Source: Hoplostethus atlanticus (lineage: Eukaryota; Chordata; Actinopteri; Trachichthyiformes; Trachichthyidae). From it: 64,000 nt of DNA. Below, one piece after another: positions 1-12,574 of this stretch. The position numbers and the translations under genes were made by a program. How positions within the stretch are numbered: position 1 is the stretch's first letter; each line of letters begins with the position of its first letter. The DNA is taken from positions 4,769,001-4,833,000 of the forward strand of contig JAXDDX010000003.1 of the NCBI GenBank assembly GCA_034670405.1, read 5' to 3'. Below the pieces are notes generated by a model. That model was not told where the DNA came from. It made no database searches and was given only the letters and a program-made list of their open reading frames with translations.

Positions 1-689
1 GAGCCGCCTGTGAAATATTAATTCCATGGCGGAGAGGCTGGATGCTGAAGGTAGGAAGGATGGAGCGGCATATGGTGGAAGATCCTGAGGGAAGGAACAC
101 GGGGATCACAGCTCCACAGACGAGGCGGCTGGAGCGAGTGAGGACGAGCTGAGAAAGAGAAGGAGGGAGATGAAATGATTGGGAGGAAGATTCGGTGGTG
201 CTTATGAAGCTGCACAAATAGCTCAACTTCTTTTTTTTGCTTTGTAAGCTATTATTCCGGGCCAAGCAAATAGCCTGGAATAGCAGTCGACCAGTGACGC
301 AAAGCAGCAATAAAAAGAGGACGGCATTCCTCACTAGTATTAAGGAACACAAGGGCTTCGCAGGTCCCTCTTGTTGGGCGGTCAGCTGTTCTAGCTTTCA
401 AATACATTTCCTGCAGGATGCAACCCTAACCCAGTGGTTTTAGATGACCGTGTTGTCACAGGCTTTAGATTACGAACTACGTTTCCCCGCCGTCTTACTC
501 GGGATTCCAGCATCTCTGGCCGAGCGTTATCGCACGTGGCTGCTGCTGCCCCCGGAGCTCGCAGCACACCACCCCGTCCCCGCATCGCAGCGAAAGAAAT
601 AAATCAATGTGCATTATAAGACAAACGATTTCTATTCCAGTCGAGGTAATCGATACACAATCTGTGTTCACAATGCACTGTGTATACGC

Positions 690-953
690 TGCTTGCCCAA
701 ACTCGGCATCGCCAGACCGTCCTGGTAGGGGGATCCCTCTCTGCGTAGCCCCTCACGAGGTTTCTTCCAATTTTTTTGGAAGGTTTTGTGGGAGTTTTTC
801 CTTGTCCTCTGTTGAGGGTCTAAGGCTGGGGGATGTCCTGTACTAACCATTTATTGTTTCACATGTTGGACACTGTGAAGCCCTTAGAGACTGTAACAGT
901 GATTAAGGGCTGTACAAATAAATGTGATTTGATTTTGATTTGATTCTATTTTT
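690..953 (+). mobile_element. 3' end of a fish non-LTR retrotransposon or SINE
   Basis: The stretch reads like a widespread fish retroposon 3' end. It has a GAGGTTTCTTCC block near 758, a GGGAGTTTTTCCTTGTCC block near 791, a GAGGGTCTAAGG block near 815, then a terminal AAGGGCTGTACAAATAAATG motif near 905. It closes with a TGATTT-type microtail at about 928-950, which gives the plus orientation. No reading frame of the parent element remains, so this is a 5'-truncated copy. The exact family (a Rex-type or other LINE, or its SINE partner) cannot be decided by eye. Confidence 0.7.
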
Positions 954-3228
954 CTGTGTGTTCATGGAAAACCTCATTCCTCTTAGAGTACCTGGACGTC
1001 AGCGCTCAAGTGCACGTGCTTCCTCCGGTAATTAACGTGCACAACTTTGCAAAAATCTTTATTTGAAGAGGATGAGGCTCATTTATTCTCTTTTTTTTTT
1101 TTCCCCCCGAAAGACAACAAAGGATGTTCTGCGGTGGTTTCTCTCTTTCATTCATCCCCTCATCAGCAATGCACAACACCTGAGTGTTTACTGAGGACCG
1201 GGTCAGCAGCCTCTCTGTCCATCAGAGGTGTGTTGTGTCCCCATGGATGAGAATAATGAAGAAACTAATTTCCTCTTTTGTCGAAGCTCCGCGGAGAAAG
1301 AAACCAGCAGATACCGAAATAAAGACAAGGAAAGGGGGATGACGGGAGCCTCACACCCTTTCGCCTTTGATTGTTATTTATTTTAAATTAAAAGTTGCTG
1401 ATTGGAGGTAACTAACTACATCCTCTCCCAGTTGTAGCAAATCTTAACCACACATCCTTTTTATTGCGGTATCTCTGTGTAGCAAGGAAATAGTTCTTGG
1501 CTCTTTCCATCCATTTATATATCAATATCAGAATTTAGACAGAGGTAGCAAAACAGACAGAAGGGTTATGAGGGTGCCTTTGCATCTGCATATGGAATAT
1601 CACCTTTACTCCTCGCAGCCAAGACAGTGAAAAGGAGGTGCCTGAAACTGAGTTTTAAGGATTAACAAGTCATGACGATGGAGGAATTTTTCATCAGTGT
1701 TGCAGGGCAAGAGCTTCCCTCCCGGAGAGGGCTGGAGAATCAGTGAAAATGCCCTCCCAGGTGTTGCTCCGCCAGATGGGCTCGGGATGCGATGGTAATA
1801 TATTCCCCGAGTGTTGCCTCTGCCTTTGAAAAATGCTGGTGCTGGGAGAAGATGGCCTTGCTCTGTTTGAAAGGGAAGCCGCAGGGGGGACAGATGCTCT
1901 GATATTCCAGCAGGGGTATAGCTGCAGGGCCTCGTGGCTGTTCTCTGCCTAGCAGGGGGAAAATGCAGTTGAGCCACGCCTCCACATCGCAGTGGGAGAC
2001 GCTGGGAAATGGCAGGCAGCGAGCAGCGCCGCGCTCCTCGGGTCACGCTGCTGCCTTTTATCCACGGGGGGGCCAGAGGGAAATTCTGATCACAGACTGT
2101 ACTAATCTACTAATTCAGTGTTGGAAAGTGTTGCTCAACGTTTCAAATGAACCCTGAAATGTAATGCTTCATATTTTTGCCTTTGCCCCCCCTCCAAAAC
2201 AACATCAACAAAATAACCAGTTTGATGGGAGGTGCCTGAGCAGCCAATCCACTGATGTGAAGGAGGAGAGAAAAATATTGTAAAAATATTTGATATCCTT
2301 AAAACAGAAAAAATACCAATTTTGGGAAAACGTACCAATCAGGGTGAGATTTTCTCCCATCGCACCATTAGTCTAAGAACAAAGTGATTTCAAAGTCTCT
2401 ACCCGTGTAACAGTTACATCATACTGGTCCAAAATCACCCCCTCTGTCTCTGAACGAACACTTCTATCATGTTAGATAAGGTGTGCAATGTTTGAAATAT
2501 GGCTAAAATGTTATCACTACTGAGAGAGACCAATAGATGAGGCTATTCTGTGAAGTCCGAGTTGGACATCTCTCAGAAGAGGAAGATGGCTCAATGTGTT
2601 CGTTTTGCTTGACCGTGAACCGTAGATAGCTAGGAGCAGCACCCACAACAATGGACACGGGAGGCAAAACATCCCAAGAAAACGCTCGTACTATATCATG
2701 TAGTCTTTGAATGAGAGTAAAGCAAAAGGAAGTTCAAGGTGACAGAGCGGCCATCACCAGTGCATCCATTTGGGCTCCGGGAGCAGATAGACGCGGTGCC
2801 TTGAGAAGACGTGCCGCCGTGCCATGCCTCCCAGTGGTCCTTGCTGAGTTGTGGAGAGAGGCCTTGGACGAGACGACTGAGTTTATCACTCTTAATGAGA
2901 GACTCTGCAGCAGGCTACACTCCATTACGCAGGAGCCAGATGATAAATGACGTTGCCTTCCGTGACTCCCTGACCCCGAGGGAGGTTTAATTAATCAGAG
3001 GCTGGACGCGGCCGCCATTAGCCGAAGGAACAGCGGCCAGGCCGGCGCTGCCCCGGACACACTCCCACTCACCACACATGTTCGCTTGACTGTGTGTTTT
3101 CAGCGCTCTCCCACCTTGGCAGCCAGGTGTGAACATATAGAGGCAGGACGTGGAGAGAAACATCCCCCGTCACCATCAGCTGATTGAGTTTAACAGATTA
3201 GCTGAGAGGATGTGTTTGCTGAACAGGT

Positions 3229-3545
3229 ACAGTAGTCAAAGTGTGGTCTGGGGGCCTCCTTGGGGTCCTTGAGGCGGTTCCTTAGGGTCCCTGGCAAAAT
3301 TTGGAATACTTTAATTTCACAATAAACCAATTAACTAGGAATTATCCTAATTAGAGAATGTATAGAAATGACTAATCGGTTTCACTCTCTAATATAATAT
3401 ATATATATAATATCTAAAGTTTAAGATCTACAACTCTTTTACGATTTGTTGTGATGATGTTTGAAAGGAAGCAACATGTAAGTAAAAGAGGCCCTACTGG
3501 ATGCCCTCCAGCGCTTATGGATCCCCAGACCACGTTTTATTAACT
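3229..3545. mobile_element. hAT-like MITE, copy 1
   Basis: An inverted pair bounds the stretch. The left arm at 3238-3254 contains GTGGTCTGGGGG, and the right arm at 3519-3538 contains its complement CCCCAGACCAC. The left outer end (CAGTAGTCAAAGTGTGG) resembles the CAGTGGTTCTCAAAGTGTGG terminus common in non-autonomous hAT elements. The right outer end has decayed, so no target duplication is visible. The interior is AT-rich and non-coding. It shares a block around GTATAGAAATGACTAAT with a diverged second copy near 60.2-60.5 kb. Confidence 0.6.
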
Positions 3546-5358
3546 CTCTCATAACGACGCCTGGCTCTGCTGCTCGTGACTTCCGTCTCCAGACTCAATA
3601 CTCCAACCTCGCCTTATTCACTCCAGAGATGGAGGGCTCGTTCAACCTCGCGTCGAAGTGCAGTTTATGGCTTCTGCACGCTTTAAGACGCCGGGTCGGT
3701 TTACGATAAAGTTGTCCTTGGCTTGGGCGATGAATGTAATAACTATAGCTTTATGACTCTCTGGCAGATCAAGGTGTATTTTATCCGTCTTTTGATGCTT
3801 TTTTTTTTTGGGAGTGTGCACGCTGCATGCACAACCTAACTTGTAAAAAGGAACATATTCCTTTGAATAGTTTTCTTTGCGGGTATCAAAACAACACCTT
3901 CTGTTACATGTTGTGACCTGCCAACCTCCCAACGCAGCGCTAAATTCATCAGACTCAAACAACTTCCTGCCCGTGGACCCTCAGCACTTCCTGATGCCGT
4001 TCTCTCAGGCTGCCCATATTTATTCCTTTGCCTGCACTATGCAATCGTCTGCACCAAACACCGGGTTGTACTCCCACAACTCGAGAGCACTCTGCTGCGA
4101 TTTGACATTGATAGGGGCAAATGGTTGTGTGGGTATTCCTCCATCCCATTTATATTATAACTGGCAGAAACACTGAATTGTGGGTAGAGTGGAGAGGAAT
4201 GCAGCTTGCCACAGAATTTTACTTTTGAAGAGTGAACTCACTTATCATCGAAATTTAAATGGAAATGCTGCCGAGAAAAGGTCACAAAGACACGACTAAA
4301 ATATGTGAGCTGCAGGCTGCCAACTGCCGAATGGGGCTCCATTAAAAGCTAAAGAGTGGTGTTCATTACACACTTACCAAGTGCATATCACATTTGATAT
4401 CGGAGGAAGGTGACACAGACGTTACTGCAGTGCTGCATTTTGCCAAACCGTCTCCCTAATATCACTTGGGAGTGCTCACCCCTGAAGCGTGGGTCCATAC
4501 GTGAGCATGATCTAGTCACATATTGAATTATTTGATATTTAATTTCTGATTGATTTACAAATTGAAGCGTTTTTTTTTGTTTTCAGGTTCATGTTGCTGT
4601 GGGTTGTGACAGAGTTGCAGCCTCTGTGTGGCGGTGTCTGTTCACAGAGTCCCTCTCAGATACAGGCAGGCTTAGCCAGCTCTGCATGCACAGCCCTCCT
4701 GGCTCCTCTGGTTTGTCTCATCTGCTCTCTGCATGCTGAGCATCTTCCAATCTGGCCGCAAGCGATGGAGTGACTGGCGCTCTCGGTGTCAGCTCTCCTC
4801 AGGATTGTCAGAAGTCCTCTGTCAAATCCCCCTACCGGCTGGCCCTGCAGGCTCCAAGGAAATTAACCAGGAGGAGAGATTTGGGAGGGGGAAGTGGGAG
4901 CAAAGGGGAGAGGGGGGGTGGCGACACTGGCAGGAACTTTTTGTGCTGCAACAGTATTACTCTTTCACGAAAGACATCCTCCATGATCCCTGCCAGCGGT
5001 CATTTGATTTGTTTTCAGGGGCAGCTGAGGAATGTAAAAACGAAATGGCCTTTTCTGGATGGCTAGCGACCGACCAGCAGCTCTTTGTTTCAACGTGTTT
5101 TCCTTAGAGCACTTGAAAATGAGCCTTCCTCGAGTTGTTCCCCACATTATATGAACATTATCATCAGGGCAGAAAATGATTTTTTTTTTTTGCTCATGGG
5201 CCACCATGGCTTGTCAATTCCAAAATTCACTGGCAGCATATGATTTTTGGATTAGAAAACCTCCAAAAGATGGCTGGTTACCTGTCAAAGTGGCTGCTAG
5301 AGTAAATAAACCTACCAGTGCCAAGTTGTACCAGCATTTGGCTGGTGTGCTGGCGTGC

Positions 5359-5386
5359 TGGTGTGTGTGTGTGTGTGGTGTTGATT
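5359..5386. repeat. Short GT microsatellite
   Basis: An interrupted GT run follows a small GCTGGTGTGCTGGCGTGCTGG duplication. It is too short to suggest more than simple slippage. Confidence 0.8.
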
Positions 5387-5389
5387 TTC

Positions 5390-8300
5390 CACCCTGATTA
5401 GCAGCAGAAAAACACATTACAACTGTAGCAATTACAAGATCCCTTCAGCTCTGTTCTGGCTAACGATAGGTATTTCGGTCCAAGGTCCCCTTGAATTGCA
5501 TCATACTCAGAATGGATAATGATTGGTCGTAGATCAGTGTTGGCACACACAGCAATCAATCCCTTTGTAAACTATATTGTTACTGTAGCACACATTGATT
5601 CAGATAACACTGATCCAGAAACCTGCTGCTAGTAATTACAGGAGAGGAAGAAGGAAGCTGTGTGCCTTAACAAAAACAAAGACGATACGTGTTATCATGA
5701 ATGACCAATTCAGTTCCTGAAGATTGAAGTGAGCAGGATCTTTTGATGGGGGGTGAAAATGAATCAGAGTGATGTAAACGTGATACTGGGTGTCTTGTGA
5801 CATGGTTTCTGTATCAGAGCAGAGGAAATGATAGTTAGTTATTTTAGTCTTGAATGTAAAGAGAAGGCTTTCATCTCATCATGTTTGCTTCATTATGTCC
5901 CTAGCATAGATATGGTATTCATCAGGATTGCAATTTACCTCAATTGCATGACATATTACCCATCCTCTAATGAAAAAGTCCAACGGAGCAAAAAAACTAG
6001 GCCAGGAAGCAGAAAGGCATCGACAGAGATTCTCTCCAAGATACAGCGGCGGCATAAGATCTCCACGTTTTGATAATAAGCTTTTATTTTCCCTCCACCA
6101 GACTGCTGCATAACAAAAGCAGTTATATTAGCGTTGCTAATGCGTTTGTGCGCGTCAATCTCTTGCTCTGAAAAAGTGGAAATTGCAATGTGCAGATAAA
6201 AGAGAATCGGCGCCTGCTGCGTCTCTTCTTTATTTCCCCGCATGCCCCGTGACTTCAGAATGAATCCTGAATCGACGTCTGTCCATATGGTTCTTATGCC
6301 AGGCTCTCATTTCCTGCGGTTAAGAGATCTCGCTGATTATAATGAAGAAGAAGATGAGCAGAGGAGGGAGGCAGAGGAGTGGGAGAGGAGATGGGTTTGA
6401 TCTTCAAGCTGGGAAAAAGGCGTAGGAGTCCTCGGGGCCTCGGCTTCTTAAAAGGTGCTTGTCGCCTCCAGGGAAGACACTCCCCCTCTCTTCACTTGCC
6501 CTCTCTCCACGTCTCCATCCTCCCGCCACCCCCCGCCGCTCAAGATCAATTATGATTGACAAGCGCTCCGATTCAGTACTTAAGTTTAAGTTTAAGTTGC
6601 TTGATCTATGATTAGACATCAGCTCGCCTCCTGCCCACCCCCCCCCCTCCTCCTCCTCCTCCTGCATCCCGTTGTTAGCACACTTTGGAGTCCATGCAAA
6701 GTACCTCAGGGACCGATGCTTTCAATCAAGTCCTTGCAGCAAGTTCGGCACCGCCGTCCCGAGAGCACTTTCGATGACTTGTTGCAATGTTGGCAAGTTC
6801 AAGTGAGGTTTCCAACTTGGCTTGACAAAAGAGGAATATCATTTTTTTTTGGTCGTTAGCGCGAACATAGAGCCCGTTAAGCAGAGCGCGTACCTCTAAA
6901 ACAGAGCTGAAGTACTTCAACTCTGTCCATTTGCTGCAACGATTCCATAAATATGGCAGAAGACAGACTCTTGTCGTTGCCATCTCCCCGTAGCTAGTGC
7001 AGCAGATAACAAGCACAACATGACACCTCAATTATTATTCAGCATAAACAGCCGCCTGTGCCTGGAGTTTGCCGAACCCTCTCCCAAATGAGCACGATGA
7101 TGAGATTTGTGTACAAAGCGTTCTGCGAAGCTTGAGGTCTCGCACAACGTCCAAGCTGGATCCCTGTCAAATTGCAGGCAGGCAATTCTCCAGTGTTTAA
7201 GAAATTGACACAGACATAAAATTAAATTGGTGCGTTAAAAACAAAACATCAAATCAAAGTGAACAGCGGGGATCCTGCCTCCCACCGAGGACACCGAGTG
7301 AGAGAACTGTTCAGCCTGTATGAAAAGTGTACAAAATGTTGGTGATTAAAAAGCCCCAATCTTTATCATGCAGACACGAACCATGACATATTTATATAAC
7401 AAGTTTAGAAAACACATGTGCACATCTCAGTTCACATTGCTCCAACTCTCCCATCTTTGTTTTGGCACTGTTGGAGTGCACTACCTCTAATATCGTGTGA
7501 GTATTGGTGTTAAGACTTCAAACTTCAAAAGCTCAAAACAATCTTGAGGCTGTCAGTGGCAAAAACAAACACTTTTAGTGACGTACTTTGATCGGCGCAC
7601 TTGCCCCAAAGGATTACGTTACGTTGCAGCCATAGCAGCTCGTAACCGGAGCAATTCCAAAACGTTTTGTACCTATTTTGCTGTATAAATGACGAATTTG
7701 TACAAATATAGCCCAGGTTTAAAATACCGGAATTACCCTTTAAAACTTAAAACTTAAAAGTTGTGTCGTGACTATCCTAGAGTATTTTAAAAATAAAAGC
7801 CCCCTGGACAATAGAATTTAAATTATGTTCCTTTCGGGTTCGTTCCATAGATCCGCTCTTAACACCGACTTTTCCCAACTGTGCTTGTGCTGTTCAGTCT
7901 GAAGTGACTCCAAATTACCCAATTGGACAATAGCTTGTTGAGCACCAATTAATATGTTTCCAGCAGAATTGTTTCCACCAGCTCTTTGCTCCAACCTTGC
8001 ACACAAACTCTGGTTTGTCTGCACAACAAAAATACCGACCCAGACGTTGACCATCATGTAATTCAAGTCTTGTAGGATTTTTATCGTCACATGAACTGTG
8101 ATCACTACCACTAGTACTGCGCTCTGTCGTCTTCTCCCTTCCCGCTGCTTTGACTACACACTCAGGTTACTGGAAGGGATTTCACAGGGAACCTGAGCCT
8201 GAAATATCCCAAATTAGGCCAAACAAAAGCACAAAGCTCACCACTGGGGATAGTGGTAATAGTGCTGACAGTTTTTTTTGGGGGGGGGAGAATTAATGAG

Positions 8301-8750
8301 TCATCACATCTGTTTTTTATGAGAAAAACCCGCAGCAGTGCAATCAGGGCATTTCTAGATTTACTCAACAAAGGAGTTATGTACTTTATTGATACGTGTT
8401 ATACACGTGGGGGGGCGGAGGGTCTTCTGTGTATTCAGTTTCACAATACCCATAGGCCTATTCAAGCATAACTAATAGCCATATTTGTGAAATACCCATG
8501 CATCCATCAGGTTTAAACTATTTCGTCAATGAGAAAAAAAACCCAACCCGTTATCAGTACAGTGGCAACTAGCCGCGCAGCGTGAGGCCTGAAAGGGACA
8601 GTGCATTTGTTAAGACTAATGTCAGTATTCCTCTCAATCTTGGTGGAGCTGTGAGAGTGAACTGAGGGGTGGCTGATTGGTTTTCATTCTTAACAGGAGC
8701 TGTGGAGAGGCAATTTAATTCCTTCTCCTCTCCGCCTCCTGGGAGACTCT
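5390..8750. other. Non-coding stretch, no recognised element
   Basis: I see no exon, tRNA or mobile element here. Small features only: a TTTAAG triplet repeat near 6580-6598, a C-rich CTCCT stretch near 6638-6664, and homopolymer T and G runs near 8270-8288. Open frames are short and have no recognisable domain. Confidence 0.55.
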
Positions 8751-9589
8751 TTTTTTTTTTTTTAATTTTGTGCTTTCCTCTCCAAAAAATGTCAACATGA
8801 CTTTGTCAGCACTAAGCACATTCTCTGCTGTGGCAGATATCACCTGACCCCAATTTATGAAAGGCACCGAAGAGACACATTCCCGTAGCACAATATGAAT
8901 TTATTATCAGCCAGAAACGTCCTGCATTCAGCGTTCAGGCGTCATACAGACGGCTGCGGTGGAAATCCAAACAATCTTTACTAAGACAAAAGTACTCATG
9001 AATACTGTTAACACGGCAGGTGCCCCTCAGACGGGTCGCAGAAACTGTGATCCGATTGTCAGGCTTGGATCAAACGTAAGCGTCAATCAAACGGCGCATC
9101 AAAAGGCGACGAAATGCTTAACCGTCTGAAAATAAACAAAAAAAAAAGCTTTTATTTTCAGATAACTGAACTGCGGGATCCCGTCTCGCTGCTGACAGGC
9201 CTGACACATCTGTACAGCCTCTGCCTTGAGTTCAAATGCAGCCTATCTTGATAGTGCAATGTCATTACGGCACTGATATTAGTGACGCGAGGATGAGTCG
9301 TGGCCTTTCTCGGGCTAACCAAGGCAAACGGCGGTATAAAGCAACCTAGATTTGCTTCTCCCCCTAATGATGTTTTCTGCCACTCAGGGAGAAGTGCCTG
9401 GGTAATGTTTATTGAATTCTATTTTCAACAACAGCCATAAAAGCAGAGCAACACCGGCTGTGGCCCGAAACCTAGACTAGGCAAATCTATATGTTGGCAC
9501 AAACAACACACAGCGCACACGGATGTGGACATGCACACACAAACACAACAGGGCATCTGAGACAGCTGCCATTGTGTGACTTCACGCAA

Positions 9590-9608
9590 ACACACACACA
9601 CACACACC
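9590..9608. repeat. Short AC microsatellite
   Basis: A CA dinucleotide run of about nine units, with AC-rich flanks from 9530. The minus-strand frame across it encodes only a VCVC-type low-complexity peptide. Confidence 0.8.
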
Positions 9609-10164
9609 AACAAATTGCATCCAAAAGCCATCATGTGACCACAAGGCATTCACATGCTACCCTCCAATGAATATAAAGTATAAACACTTCTCCAAATTCT
9701 CCACCCCTGGCCTCCATTTCATGCCATTATCTCGGCATAATAAACACATTAGCTTCTCCCTTCTCCCTTCCCACTTCCTGCTCCTCAGATGAATCTTTCC
9801 CCACCATATAAAATAATTTGCCAACATTATATGTGCCGATGAATAATTCATGGGGGTTCATGGAGAGTTCCAGTCCCATCAGAGTCCCAGAGGAGGCAGA
9901 GCTGACAGACACCCGGCGTCTACTGTTGGGTTTCGCTCTCGGAGAGAGAAAAGTGGAGGATTTACCGAAAGAAAATTCTCTTTGAAAATGATAAACACTC
10001 CCCTATATTCATTCATTCACACGGGCGTGAGAGCAGGTCGAAAGGAAGACGCCGGATCACTCCATCTGAATTGAATTGTTATAATTGCTTTAAGTGAAAT
10101 GATTTCCATGCTTTTTTGCTGCAATAGTGTTTCCTGTATATATATATTTTTATTTTTTGTTCTC

Positions 10165-10243
10165 TTTTTAATGTAAAGCACTCTGCACATGTTTTGTATG
10201 AAAGGCGCTATACAAAAAAAAGTTGTATTATTATTATATTCTG
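10165..10243 (+). mobile_element. Retroposon 3' tail (GCGCTATACAAA type)
   Basis: The order GTAAAGCACTCTGCA, then AAAGGCGCTATACAAA, then a TATTATTATT tail is the classic end of a fish LINE or SINE. The same tail plan occurs at 18258-18335 (plus) and, inverted, at 56005-56100. The body upstream is not recognisable, so only the 3' end is claimed. Confidence 0.65.
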
Positions 10244-10302
10244 TAGATGTGCTCCAGATTTCTCCAGTGCTCAAAATAATGAAAAACAACATTTTGAAGT
10301 AT

Positions 10303-10436
10303 TATGGTCTGAGGCGCGTACCACATAACCGCGACGTCCTGGGTTCGAATCCGGCCCGGGACCTGTGTCGCATGTCATCCCTCCTCTCTCACCTGATCTT
10401 TCCTGTCTGTCTCTACTGACTGATAAAGGCAATGTA
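10303..10436 (+). mobile_element. tRNA-derived SINE
   Basis: A degenerate RNA polymerase III A box sits at about 10305-10316. A clear B box GGTTCGAATCC lies at 10342-10352. The tRNA-unrelated part follows (GACCTGTGTCGCATGTCATCC, then a CT-rich stretch) and ends in ATAAAGGCAATGTAAGC near 10422-10438. This order is that of a common fish tRNA-derived SINE. The A box region and the acceptor stem do not fold as a functional tRNA, so it is not called a tRNA gene. Confidence 0.8.
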
Positions 10437-10842
10437 AGCATACACAGAACCTGCATGATAAGGAAGCAGTGCTGGGAATTTAGTCTTAATTGGGCTGGAG
10501 TTGAATACTCCCTGCTAAATAACCACAGCAGAGATGTCACCGACCTCCCACACACAATTTTACAATGTGTTTACTAGTCCAAAGTCAATATGTGTACCCT
10601 GCCCATCACTTCTTTGACCGTCTTCTAAACTTTGTCTGCAGCCTGGTCTCCAGAAACCTTGTTAAACGAGCAGTGTCTCAAAATGAAAATATGTGCACGG
10701 AAGGTGAGAGGAGGAGGATTGCAAAAGGACAATGATTGCAAGATAGGAGTAGAAACCGCTTTAGATTGACATTGAAATACCGGGACGTAAGGGTGTGGAG
10801 GTCGGGGTGGTGGTGCATGGGCGTATACATTTGCCTTCAACT

Positions 10843-10976
10843 CCCTAACCTTAACGTGTTAGTTGCCTGAACCTATCCTTAACCTTAACCAAAGTTGTTT
10901 TAGTTGCTAAACCGTTAGCTAACCTTTTTCACATGTCAGGTGACAATGGTATGTCCAATGTGTGTTATTGTCACAT
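10843..10976 (+). repeat. Dispersed repeat with AACCTTAACC motifs, copy 1
   Basis: CCTTAACC-type motifs surround a CCAAAGTTGTTTTAGTTGC core. CACATGTCAGGTGACAA and TGTGTTATTGTCACAT follow. The same blocks appear in reverse orientation at 62070-62182, including the 16-mer TGTGTTATTGTCACAT. Two copies 51 kb apart in one window imply an interspersed family rather than telomeric DNA. Its ends and class are unknown. Confidence 0.65.
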
Positions 10977-11168
10977 TACTCATGTCCACAACACATATAT
11001 CACGAAGTTGTCTGTCAATGTCTACACTGAAGATTAAGGCCAATACCAATATTTTCAGATTGAATAGCCAATATTCTGTGCCAATATTCAATATCTTTTT
11101 AATTTGACCAATTTCATGCCGTGTTCATAATTGTATCCGTATCAGGGTGGAAAAGCCTCTGAAACAGC

Positions 11169-11176
11169 ATTTAGAC
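11169..11176. repeat. Left target-site duplication of the hAT element
   Basis: ATTTAGAC, repeated exactly at 12567-12574 on the other side of the element. Eight bases is the length expected for hAT transposases. Confidence 0.85.
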
Positions 11177-12566
11177 CAGGGCTACTCAACTTTACATAGC
11201 TCAAGGGCCACACAGCAAGATACAGCTGTGTCAAAGGGCCGCAACGCAAATGTTTTGGTCATATAAAACTATTTTGTAGTGTTATTTCAAGCCACATGGA
11301 TATCAAATGATTAAATGACAATAAGTAGGCTTTATTCATTAAATGTCAAAGTTAGATTGCTGTTGCAATAAATCACAAGACTGTTTAATAAAATAAATAT
11401 AGGCATATTAAATTGAAATCAGGTCTGACTATATCAAATTATTCCCAGATGTAATTCCAAGTCAATGTGATAGCTATCATGGTGACGTGAACGTTTGCCC
11501 GTTTTGGTACTGCTATTGTTCTCTGGAAAAGAAGGCACATTGGTTTGTTATTTACCTCAACAAAAGCGAATTCTTCCTCCCATGTTTATTGAAATACCCT
11601 GTGTTCATCAGAAATGTTACGTTTTGCTGGTTTTGCCATGACTTGAGATTAGGCTAGGCTAGACTTCCTGCACAGTTGGGGCTTTCACATGATCCATGCA
11701 AAGCGTCGGCGTCAACACCAGGTTGAGCGCGACCCCTTCACGTGATCAGCGCCAGTAGAATTACATTACATTCATTACTTTCACACTGTTGAGTTTTTAA
11801 AATGACAGCATTCAGGAAAGAATAGAGTGGAGTTCAATTTCGGACTACAGCCCACATCAGCCGTAGCCAACCACACCGCCAATGATCATACTAGCACAGC
11901 CATAGAAGTGAATATAGACTGGCTGCATATACGTCCTGTACTAAACTGTAAACCGACCTGGCAGTCTCATCTGTAAACAGACATCATTCCATGCCAGACT
12001 TTTTAGTCAGATCGTGGTATGATTTAAGCGTCATGTTGTATAACTCGGGATGCTCCGACACACATAAAACAAGTTTCTCCTCCATTGTTTTTTTTTTTAT
12101 TTCGCGGTTATGATATCAAACTGTGCTGTGATTGGTTTCGAGTCGCAGAGATCAGCGTTGCGAATGTCAAAGTTGAATATAGTTGAACTTTGAGCGCAGC
12201 GCCAGGGACTCTCCCAGTCTCTCCCGTCTGTGGCCAGGTGCACAACGCCGAGGGCGGCAGCGACTCTAGAATCGACGGCAACGCTTGTCAAATAGGAAAT
12301 CAATGGCAGTGCCAGCGCCGAGCGTTTTTGTCGCTGATCAAGTTGTTGGTTTATCTTCTTTGTTGATCCCACGATTGCTAAATAAGCACAGTATGCACGA
12401 TCGCCATCTTGTGGTCATTAAGAATTTAGTTTAGAAATGGTTTGTGTTCATTGAAATGAGAATATTTTATTTGCAGTTGCTATGACAATAAAAATTCAAC
12501 CAAGGGCCGCAATAATATTAACCTCGGGCCGCATGCGGCCCGTGGGCCGCGTGTTGCGTAGCGCGG
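11177..12566. mobile_element. Complete non-autonomous hAT DNA transposon
   Basis: The 1,390 bp element begins CAGGGCTACTCAAC. It ends in a sequence whose complement begins CCGCGCTACGCAAC, so 11 of the first 14 terminal bases match. Both ends carry GGGCCGCA-type GC-rich motifs typical of many vertebrate hAT ends, and a perfect 16-bp palindrome GGGCCGCATGCGGCCC lies at 12526-12541. Perfect 8-bp direct repeats of ATTTAGAC flank the element. No long frame encodes a transposase (RNase H-like or hAT dimerisation domain), so any movement would have needed transposase from elsewhere. A minus-strand frame at 12097-12372 has no recognisable domain. Confidence 0.85.
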
Positions 12567-12574
12567 ATTTAGAC
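12567..12574. repeat. Right target-site duplication of the hAT element
   Basis: ATTTAGAC, identical to 11169-11176. It marks the right boundary of the insertion. Confidence 0.85.

Noticed and set aside
4569..4773. Possible exon after a polypyrimidine tract and CAG
   Set aside because: The acceptor-like tract is present, but the following frame shows no domain, no good donor site is evident, and nothing nearby supports a gene.
10303..10375. tRNA gene
   Set aside because: The B box is good, but the acceptor and anticodon arms do not pair and a SINE body follows, so it is a SINE head.
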